NCBI RefSeq assembly: GCF_014138265.1
Contig: NZ_JACGXL010000006.1
Span: forward strand, 186,001 to 250,000
Reading direction: 5' to 3'
Source: Dokdonella fugitiva
Lineage (GTDB): Bacteria > Pseudomonadota > Gammaproteobacteria > Xanthomonadales > Rhodanobacteraceae
DNA: 64,000 nt
Position 1 is the first letter of the stretch. Every line of letters starts with the position of its first letter. This document shows positions 48,682-54,845 of the stretch, piece by piece. The translations under genes were made by a program, and so were the position numbers. The notes beneath the pieces were generated by a model that did not search any database, was not told the origin of the DNA, and worked only from the letters and a program-made list of their open reading frames with translations.

Positions 48682-49104
48682 TCAGCCGCCGACTTCGCCG
48701 AGCGCCTTGGTGAAGCGGTTCGCGTGCGAACGCTCGGCCTTGGCCAGCGTCTCGAACCAGTCGGCGATTTCCTCGAAGCCTTCCTCGCGCGCGGCTTTGG
48801 CCATGCCCGGGTACATGTCGGTGTACTCGTGCGTCTCGCCGGCGATCGCGGTCTTGAGGTTGTTCACCGTGCTGCCGAACGGCAGGCCGGTGGCAGGATC
48901 GCCGACCGCCTCGAGGTATTCGAGGTGGCCGTGCGCGTGTCCGGTTTCGCCTTCCGCGGTGGAGCGGAATACCGCGGCGACGTCGTTGTGGCCCTCGACG
49001 TCCGCCTTCTGGGCGAAATAGAGGTAACGGCGATTCGCCTGCGATTCACCGGCGAACGCGGCCTTGAGGTTCTCTTCGGTGCGGCTGCCTTTCAGGTTGC
49101 TCAT
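48682..49104 (-). CDS. Rubrerythrin (diiron domain only)
   Basis: A 140-residue diiron protein. The ligands are visible as Glu in [21 protein letters not shown]-x-x-H in [17 protein letters not shown], Glu in [15 protein letters not shown] and E-x-x-H in [12 protein letters not shown]. The C-terminal rubredoxin domain is missing, as in short rubrerythrins. It reduces hydrogen peroxide, with electrons probably from the Fe-S protein downstream. The ATG at 49102-49104 has GAGGTG upstream; a longer N-terminus is open but lacks family similarity. It is first in the rubrerythrin / Fe-S / DUF3501 group. Confidence 0.95.
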   Translation of the reverse strand: MSNLKGSRTEENLKAAFAGESQANRRYLYFAQKADVEGHNDVAAVFRSTAEGETGHAHGHLEYLEAVGDPATGLPFGSTVNNLKTAIAGETHEYTDMYPGMAKAAREEGFEEIADWFETLAKAERSHANRFTKALGEVGG

Positions 49105-49204
49105 GATGCACCTCGTGTTGGACGGACGAAAAAGGCCCTTCCCTGGCGCGCAGGTCGAAGGTAGCACCGTCGTCGCCTGCGGTTAAATCGACGGATGCGA
49201 TGGC

Positions 49205-49242
49205 CACGATAGGCGCCGGCTATCACGATAGGCGCCGGCTAT
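49205..49242. repeat. 19-bp tandem duplication
   Basis: CACGATAGGCGCCGGCTAT occurs twice in direct succession with no mismatch (49205-49223 and 49224-49242). Each unit contains the partly self-complementary ATAGGCGCCGGCTAT. It lies just past the rnk stop codon. Confidence 0.85.
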
Positions 49243-49246
49243 GACG

Positions 49247-49660
49247 TCAGCGATGCAGGTCGCCCGCTGCCTCCGGCTGGTAGTGGATCGCGTCGACGCG
49301 CAGGGTCATGCGGCGCCCGCCCGGCATCGGCCACTGCATCGTCTGGCCGATGCGCAGGCCGAGGATCGCGCTGCCGACCGGCGCGAGCACCGACACGCGA
49401 CCGGCGTCGCCGTCGGCGTCGCGCGGGTAGACGAGCGTGAGGTCGTAGGCGTCGCCGTTGTCGAGGTCGACCGCGCGCACGCGCGAGTTCATCGTGACGA
49501 CGTCGTTCGGCATCTGCGCGGGCGCGAGCACGTCCGCGCGCGCGAGTTCGTCGCGCAGCGCGATCGCGCCCGCCTGGTCGCGGTACGCGGGCGCGTCGAG
49601 CATGGCTTCGATGCGCTCGAGGTCGAGGCTGGAGACGACGATCGGGGGAGAAGCGGACAT
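49247..49660 (-). CDS. rnk: Regulator of nucleoside diphosphate kinase (GreA/GreB C-terminal family)
   Basis: A 137-residue protein. The N-terminal helical part (VVSSLDLERIEAMLD, then ALRDELARADVLAPAQMPND) leads into the GreA/GreB-like beta domain: VTMNSRVRAVDLDNGDAYDL, TLVYPRDADGDAGRVSVLAP, VGSAILGLRIGQTMQWPMPG and RRMTLRVDAIHYQPEAAG. This matches Rnk, which binds RNA polymerase and competes with Gre factors. The ATG at 49658-49660 is preferred to a TTG three codons upstream. It is monocistronic, downstream of oxyR on the same strand. Confidence 0.92.
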   Translation of the reverse strand: MSASPPIVVSSLDLERIEAMLDAPAYRDQAGAIALRDELARADVLAPAQMPNDVVTMNSRVRAVDLDNGDAYDLTLVYPRDADGDAGRVSVLAPVGSAILGLRIGQTMQWPMPGGRRMTLRVDAIHYQPEAAGDLHR

Positions 49661-49758
49661 CGGTTCCAAGGCGAAACTCCATCGTGGATCGGCGCGCGAC
49701 GTGGCGCCTGCATCCGGCCACCGTAGTGCAACGCGCAGGGTTTCTCAAACCCGGCGCG

Positions 49759-50706
49759 TCAGTTGCGCGCGGCCCCGCGCGGCTTGCGCGCCGGTGCGGA
49801 TGCGCGCGCATCGAGCAGTTCGCGCGGCAGCGCGCGCACGACCGTGGCGAGGCGCTTGAGGAACACCGCGAGCGCCGAGCTCTTGCGCCAGACCATCGCG
49901 ATGCGCCGGCTCGGTGGATCGCCGCGGAACGGCACGAGATGGATGTCCGCCGACGGCGCGATCGGCGGCTGCACGGCGAGGTTCGGCAGCAAGGTGATGC
50001 CTACGCCCGCGGCGACCATCTGGCGCAGCGTTTCCAGGCTCGTCGCGCGGAAGCCGCTGCGCTCGCTCGCGCCGGCGAGGTGGCACACCTCGAGCGCCTG
50101 GTCGCGCAGGCAGTGGCCGTCCTCGAGCAGCAGCAGGTTCTGGTCGGCGAGTTCGTCGAGCTTGAGGCTCGCGTGCGTCGCGAGCGGATGCGTCTGCGGC
50201 ACCGCGAGCACGAAGTCCTCCTCGAACAGGAATTCCTGGTGCAGCTGCTCGTCGTGGATCGGTAGCGCGAGGATGCCGGCGTCGAGGCGGCCTTCGCGCA
50301 GCAGGCGCAGCACGACTTCGGTCTTCTCCTCGGTCAGCAGCAGTTCGAGGCGCGGGAAGCGCTCGCGGATGCGCGGCACCACGTGCGGCAGCAGGTAGGG
50401 CCCCAGCGTCGGGAAGATGCCGAGGCGCACCGTGCCCGATTCGGGATCGAGCGTGCGCCGCGCGATCGCGCGGATCTGCTCCACTTCGTTGAGCACCTCG
50501 CGCGCGCGCTGCGCGATCTCGCGGCCGACTTCGGTCAGCAGCACCTTGCGCGGCGTGCGTTCGACCAATGCGACGCCGAGTTCTTCCTCGAGCTTGCGGA
50601 TCTGCGTCGACAGCGTCGGCTGGCTCACGAAGCTCGCTTCGGCGGCGCGGCCGAAGTGGCGGTGTTCGGCGAGGGAGACGAGGTAGCGGAGGTCGCGCAG
50701 GTTCAT
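49759..50706 (-). CDS. oxyR: Hydrogen-peroxide sensor LysR-type regulator
   Basis: A 315-residue LysR-type regulator. The N-terminal winged helix is LRYLVSLAEHRHFGRAAEA ... FVSQPTLSTQIRKLEEELGV. The redox cysteines are Cys199 and Cys208 in DGHCLRDQALEVCHLAG, the same numbers as in E. coli OxyR. TSLETLRQMVAAGVGITLLP is also characteristic. Peroxide forms the Cys199-Cys208 disulfide and switches DNA binding. The gene is divergent from ahpC, with 171 bases between, as in many proteobacteria. The C-terminal tail is basic (APARKPRGAARN). Confidence 0.96.
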   Translation of the reverse strand: MNLRDLRYLVSLAEHRHFGRAAEASFVSQPTLSTQIRKLEEELGVALVERTPRKVLLTEVGREIAQRAREVLNEVEQIRAIARRTLDPESGTVRLGIFPTLGPYLLPHVVPRIRERFPRLELLLTEEKTEVVLRLLREGRLDAGILALPIHDEQLHQEFLFEEDFVLAVPQTHPLATHASLKLDELADQNLLLLEDGHCLRDQALEVCHLAGASERSGFRATSLETLRQMVAAGVGITLLPNLAVQPPIAPSADIHLVPFRGDPPSRRIAMVWRKSSALAVFLKRLATVVRALPRELLDARASAPARKPRGAARN

Positions 50707-50733
50707 GGCGGCGGCTGTGAAGGCGACGCTGGC

Positions 50734-50790
50734 GATTGAACCACTCTATCGATAGCATATCAACAATCGATTTGAATGATCGATCGGCGG
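50734..50790. promoter_or_regulatory. Candidate OxyR-binding region between oxyR and ahpC
   Basis: This AT-rich stretch has three ATCGAT half-palindromes (CTATCGATAG, AATCGATTTG, GATCGATCGG) spaced 15-20 bases apart. It fits the extended, multi-element contact of an OxyR tetramer in the divergent promoter region. Confidence 0.55.
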
Positions 50791-50877
50791 GCCCTATCCT
50801 TGGTTCCCGTCGGCGCTTCCCCGCGCCATCCGCTACCCACCCACCGTTTCGAAACCCGCTCCATGGAGGAGTTCAGC

Positions 50878-51420
50878 ATGTTGACCGTTGGCGACAAGTT
50901 CCCGGAGTTCAACCTCAAGGCGACCGTCTCGATCGAGAGCGTCGAGAAGGCGTTCTTCCCGATCAGCAACACGACCTACAAGGGCAAGTGGCTGCTCGTG
51001 TTCTTCTACCCGAAGGACTTCACGTTCGTCTGCCCGACCGAGATCAAGGGCTTCGGCGACCTCAACGCGCAGTTCGCCGACCGCGACTGCCAAGTGCTCG
51101 CCGCGAGCACCGACAGCGAGTTCGTCCACCTCGCGTGGCGCAAGGACCACAAGGACCTGCGCGACCTGCCGTTCCCGATGCTCGCCGACACCGCCAAGCG
51201 CCTGTCGAGCGCGCTCGGCATCCTCGACGAGGAAGAGGGCGTGGCCAAGCGCGCGACGTTCCTGGTCGATCCGGAAGGCGTGATCCGCTTCGCCTACGTG
51301 ACCGACGGCAGCGTCGGCCGCAACCCGCAGGAAGTGCTGCGCGTGCTCGACGCGCTGCAGACCGACGAACTGTGCCCGTGCAACTGGAAGCAGGGCGAAG
51401 AGACGTTGAAGGTCGCCTGA
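50878..51420 (+). CDS. ahpC: Alkyl hydroperoxide reductase AhpC (2-Cys peroxiredoxin)
   Basis: A 180-residue peroxiredoxin. The ATG at 50878 has GGAGGAG eight bases upstream. The peroxidatic Cys52 is in FFYPKDFTFVCPTEIKGF and the resolving cysteine region is DELCPCNWKQGE (Cys166, Cys168). The start MLTVGDKFPEFNLKA and the double-Cys end resemble the actinobacterial AhpC that pairs with AhpD, and the next gene is indeed ahpD. It reduces organic peroxides and hydrogen peroxide in the cytoplasm. It is under a candidate OxyR site. Confidence 0.97.
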   Translation: MLTVGDKFPEFNLKATVSIESVEKAFFPISNTTYKGKWLLVFFYPKDFTFVCPTEIKGFGDLNAQFADRDCQVLAASTDSEFVHLAWRKDHKDLRDLPFPMLADTAKRLSSALGILDEEEGVAKRATFLVDPEGVIRFAYVTDGSVGRNPQEVLRVLDALQTDELCPCNWKQGEETLKVA

Positions 51421-51460
51421 CACCGCGCTTGTGCGATGCCCTCGGGCATCGCACGCGGTG
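51421..51460 (+). terminator. Long hairpin directly after ahpC
   Basis: CACCGCG-CTTG-TGCGATGCC pairs with GGCATCGCACGCGGTG, giving 16 base pairs with a 4-base bulge. It starts at the base after the ahpC stop codon. There is no T-run, so it may stabilise ahpC mRNA or attenuate read-through into ahpD. Confidence 0.6.
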
Positions 51461-51524
51461 GCCGGCGGGTGAGGCAGGAGCCGAACGGCTGCGCACCAAG
51501 GACGGTTGCTTGCCGCCACTGCGT

Positions 51525-51547
51525 GGGCGATGCCTCCGGCGTCGCCC
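51525..51547. repeat. Second hairpin in the ahpC-ahpD gap
   Basis: GGGCGATGCC-TCC-GGCGTCGCCC forms a 10-bp stem with one G-T pair. It is close in sequence to the hairpin at 51421-51460 and may be a related REP-type unit. Confidence 0.5.
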
Positions 51548-51626
51548 ATGCTTCGGGCGATGAGCTTGCCTCACGACGTTTCACCCGGCTTCGCGCTCTC
51601 CCTCCCTCTCCGCGCGAGGCCGGCTC

Positions 51627-51660
51627 CCGGGCGGCGGTGCTCCCGCCGCCCGGCCTCTTT
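51627..51660 (+). terminator. Strong hairpin with short T-run before ahpD
   Basis: CCGGGCGGCGG-TGCTC-CCGCCGCCCGG is a perfect 11-bp stem followed by CCTCTTT, the best intrinsic-terminator candidate of the 336-base gap 51421-51756. If it works as a terminator, ahpD needs its own promoter between 51660 and 51757. No gene is seen in this gap. Confidence 0.6.
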
Positions 51661-51756
51661 CCCGGCGCTCCGTCGCCGCGACGGCGCGATGCACGCATCG
51701 CCCGTTGACCCCATGAATGCGCGGCACGCTCGCGCGAACGAAGAACAGGAGCCACC

Positions 51757-52317
51757 ATGAGCCTCGAAGCGATCCGCGACCAGTTGCCCGACTACGCGAA
51801 GGACCTGCGCCTCAACCTCGACGCCGTGCTCGGCGAGTCCGGCTCGCCCGGCCTTTCCGCCAAGCAGATCGCGATCGTCGCGATCGCCAGCGCGATCTCC
51901 GCGCGCCATGAGCCGCTCACCCGGGCGGTGGTCGCGAAGTTCGCCGGCACGCTCAGCGACGCCGAAGCGAACGGCGCGCGCGCGGCCGCCGCGATCATGG
52001 CGATGAACAACATCTACTACCGCTTCACCCACCTCGTCGGCAACGAGGAGTACGCGACGATGCGCGCGGGCCTGCGCATGAACGTCATGGCGAACCCGGG
52101 TTGCGACAAGATCGATTTCGAGCTCGCCTCGCTCGCGGTGTCGGCCGTCAACGGCTGCGGCATGTGCATGGAATCGCACGAGAAGACCCTGCAGAAGCAC
52201 GGCGTTGCCGCGCAGGCGATCCAGAGCGCGGTGCGCATCGCCGCCGTGCTGCACGCGGTCGGCGTGACCGCCGAGCAGTCGGGAGCGGCCGCGCCGGCGC
52301 TCGCCGCGGCGGCCTGA
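51757..52317 (+). CDS. ahpD: Alkyl hydroperoxide reductase partner AhpD
   Basis: A 186-residue AhpD. The active-site Cys134-Gly-Met-Cys137 and His141 lie in AVNGCGMCMESHEKTLQKHG, as in the carboxymuconolactone-decarboxylase superfamily. The N-terminus SLEAIRDQLPDYAKDLRLNL is also typical. The ATG at 51757 has AGGAG eight bases upstream. AhpD reduces AhpC, with electrons from a lipoamide relay in actinobacteria. The match with the C-terminal C-P-C form of AhpC suggests the same pairing here. The C-terminal Ala-rich tail is not conserved. Confidence 0.96.
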   Translation: MSLEAIRDQLPDYAKDLRLNLDAVLGESGSPGLSAKQIAIVAIASAISARHEPLTRAVVAKFAGTLSDAEANGARAAAAIMAMNNIYYRFTHLVGNEEYATMRAGLRMNVMANPGCDKIDFELASLAVSAVNGCGMCMESHEKTLQKHGVAAQAIQSAVRIAAVLHAVGVTAEQSGAAAPALAAAA

Positions 52318-52341
52318 TCGCCGGTGCGATCGGCTGCCGGT

Positions 52342-53889
52342 TCAGGCGCGCTGGCGCCGGTCGTCCTCGTGCAACGATGCTGCACGCGTGCCCATCGCCG
52401 CACGCGTCGGCGGCGCGCGGCGCAACGGTGCGCAGCGCGCAAGCGCGCGGGCCATCCGCTCGACCGCCTGCTCCAGTTCCGCCTCGTCGTGCCAGCTGAA
52501 GGCGAGGCGCATCGCCTGGAGTTCGCGTCCGCGCAGGTCGTACGGCATCGCCGCGGCGAACTGCACGCCTTCGCGCGCGCCCTCGCGTACCCAAGCGCCG
52601 AGATCGATCGCGGCATCGACGCGCACCCACAGCGCGAGGCCGCCTTCGGCGACGCGGAAGTCGAGCGCGCCACCGAGGCGCCGCCGCAACGCGCCCGCGA
52701 GCACGTCGCGGCGCGCGGCGAACACGCGGCGCAGGCGCCGCACGTGGCGCAACAGCTCACCGTCCTCGAACAGCTCCGCGATCGCGCCTTCGAGCGCGGC
52801 GTCGCAGCGCGGGTCGCTCGCCGCGCGCAACTGGGCGAGGCGCTCGAACACCGGCGCCGGCGCGACGACGAAGCCGGTGCCGATGCCCGGTGCGAGCAGG
52901 TTCGCGAGCGAGCCGACGTAGACGACATTGCCGCCGCCCGCGCCCGCAGCGAGCGGCAGCACCGGCTTGCCGGCGTAGTGGAACTCGTGGTCGTAGTCGT
53001 CCTCGACGATCGCGACGCGATGGCGCAGCGCGAGTTCGGCGAGGCGCGCGCGCCGCGCCGCGGACATCACCGCGGTGGTCGGGAACTGGTGGTGCGGGGT
53101 GAGGAACACCGCGCGCACGCGCGTTCGCTCGAGCAGTGCCGCGAGCGCGTCGACGCGCAGGCCTTCGTCGTCCAGCGGCAGCGGCGCGAGTTCGGCGCCG
53201 GCGAGCCGCAGCGCGTTCCACGCCGGCGGATAGCCGAGCTCCTCGACCGCGACGACGTCGCCGGGTGAAACCAGCGCGCGCGCGACGAGGTCGATGCCTT
53301 GCTCGATGCTGCGCGTGACCATCGTGTTCGCCGGCATCGCCGGCAGGCCGCGCGAACGCGCGAGCATGTCGGCGAGTGCGCCGCGCAGGCGCGCATGACC
53401 GCACGGGCCGCCGGCGCCGAGCGCGCCGCGCCCGCGCGATTCGATCGCGCGGCGGAATGCACGCGCGAGCGCACGCGCGGGAAACAGGCGCGGATCCGGC
53501 GCGCCGCTGCCGAGCTGGAGCGCGCCGGGCGCGGGCACCGCCGGCGCGACGAAGCGCGTCGGCGCGAGCGGCGCGAGCGCGAAGGTCGGCGCCGCCGGCA
53601 ACACGGGCGCGCATGGCCGCACGCGCGCGAGCGGCGTCGCCGCGGTCACGAACGTGCCACCGCCGACGCGCGTGCGCACGCTGCCCTGTGCAGCGAGTTC
53701 GTCGTATGCGGCGACGATCGTGTTGCGGTTCAGGCCGAGCAGGGCGGCGAGTTCGCGCGAGCCGGGCAGGGCGTCGTCGGCGCGCAGGCGACCGCGGCGG
53801 ATGTCGTCGGCGATCGCGTCGGCGAGCTGCAGGAACAGCGGCTGGCTGCTGTGCGGGTCGAGCGAAACGGCGAGTTCCCAGCGTCTCAT
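52342..53889 (-). CDS. MocR/GabR-type regulator lacking the PLP-binding lysine
   Basis: A 515-residue fusion of a GntR winged helix (residues about 10-80: PLFLQLADAIADDIRRGRLR, LPGSRELAALLGLNRNTIVA) and an aminotransferase-like domain (about 125-480). The aminotransferase motifs SGAPDPRLFP, RSIEQGIDLVARAL, LTPHHQFPTTAVM and VEDDYDHEFHY are present. Where active MocR proteins have GSFSK-x-L-x-P-x-x-R-x-G, this one has VGSLANLLAPGIGTG, so the PLP Schiff-base lysine is Asn330 and the Arg is Gly. It may therefore not bind PLP covalently. It is divergent from an amino-acid racemase gene (160 bases between), which is probably its target. The ATG at 53887-53889 begins the domain. Confidence 0.9.
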   Translation of the reverse strand: MRRWELAVSLDPHSSQPLFLQLADAIADDIRRGRLRADDALPGSRELAALLGLNRNTIVAAYDELAAQGSVRTRVGGGTFVTAATPLARVRPCAPVLPAAPTFALAPLAPTRFVAPAVPAPGALQLGSGAPDPRLFPARALARAFRRAIESRGRGALGAGGPCGHARLRGALADMLARSRGLPAMPANTMVTRSIEQGIDLVARALVSPGDVVAVEELGYPPAWNALRLAGAELAPLPLDDEGLRVDALAALLERTRVRAVFLTPHHQFPTTAVMSAARRARLAELALRHRVAIVEDDYDHEFHYAGKPVLPLAAGAGGGNVVYVGSLANLLAPGIGTGFVVAPAPVFERLAQLRAASDPRCDAALEGAIAELFEDGELLRHVRRLRRVFAARRDVLAGALRRRLGGALDFRVAEGGLALWVRVDAAIDLGAWVREGAREGVQFAAAMPYDLRGRELQAMRLAFSWHDEAELEQAVERMARALARCAPLRRAPPTRAAMGTRAASLHEDDRRQRA

Positions 53890-54049
53890 GCCGTTCAGAC
53901 GCGGCCGGACCGGCGATCGTCGCAGATCCGCCGCCGCGGGCGGTCCGGTCGCGGGCGGCGTAGCCTTGTACTCGCGCGCGCGGCTCGCCGATGATCGGGT
54001 GGCGCGACCACGCCGCGTGATCGCATCCGCCCGCTGCCCGGAGACGCCC

Positions 54050-54748
54050 ATGTCGAAGCCGATCGGCATCGTCGCCTGTTCCGCCGAAGGCGCCGCGCTC
54101 TGCTACCGCACGATCTGCATCGAAGGCGCGCAGGGGCTCGGCCAGGCGCATGCGCATCCCGAGGTGTCGCTGCACACGCACTCGCTCGCCGACTACGTCG
54201 CCCGCATCGAGCGCGACGACTGGCCCGCGGTCGCCGACCTCATGCTGTCCTCGGCGCACCGGCTCGCGCGCGCAGGCGCCGCGTTCCTCGTCTGTCCCGA
54301 CAACACGACCCACCAGGCGATGCCGTGGGTCGAGCCGGCGTCGCCGCTGCCGTGGCTGCACATCGCCGACGTCGTCGCCGCCGAGGCGCAGCGGCGCGGC
54401 TTGCGCCGGCTCGGCCTGACCGGCACGCGCTGGCTCGTCGACAGCGAGGTGTACCCGCGGTCGCTTGCCGCGCACGACCTCGACTGGCGCCGGCCACCGG
54501 TCGAGCAGCGCGTGGAAGTCGGCCGGATCATCATGGACGAACTCGTCGCGGGCGTGCGCGAACCCGCGTCGGTCGCCTACCTGCTGCGCGTGATCGAAGG
54601 CCTGCGCGACGCCGGCTGCGACGCGGTCGTGCTCGGGTGCACCGAACTCCCGCTCGTCGTCGACGATGGCAACGCCTGCCTGCCGACGCTCGACTCGACC
54701 CGCCTGCTCGCGCGCGCCGCGCTGCGCCGTTCGATCGCCGGGGCATGA
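54050..54748 (+). CDS. Aspartate/glutamate racemase family protein
   Basis: A 232-residue two-domain racemase. The N-terminus reads KPIGIVACSAEGAALCYRTI. The first catalytic cysteine is in FLVCPDNTTHQAM and the second in VVLGCTELPLVVDD, the two-cysteine arrangement of PLP-independent amino-acid racemases (YgeA/RacX type). The ATG at 54050 has GGAGA eight bases upstream. It may make D-amino acids for the envelope or for catabolism. It faces a MocR-type regulator gene, as racemase and aminotransferase genes often do. The substrate is not determined. Confidence 0.9.
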   Translation: MSKPIGIVACSAEGAALCYRTICIEGAQGLGQAHAHPEVSLHTHSLADYVARIERDDWPAVADLMLSSAHRLARAGAAFLVCPDNTTHQAMPWVEPASPLPWLHIADVVAAEAQRRGLRRLGLTGTRWLVDSEVYPRSLAAHDLDWRRPPVEQRVEVGRIIMDELVAGVREPASVAYLLRVIEGLRDAGCDAVVLGCTELPLVVDDGNACLPTLDSTRLLARAALRRSIAGA

Positions 54749-54845
54749 CGTTCCGCCCATTGCCGATGGCCGCGCCGGCATGGTCAAGTGGCGGCTTCGT
54801 GCCGGGGGCAGGGGGTCCGCGGCGAACCCTTGCGGAGACGTCCCG

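Noticed and set aside
51436-51708. Short plus-strand frame between ahpC and ahpD
   Set aside because: It runs through three hairpins, has no family and no ribosome site.
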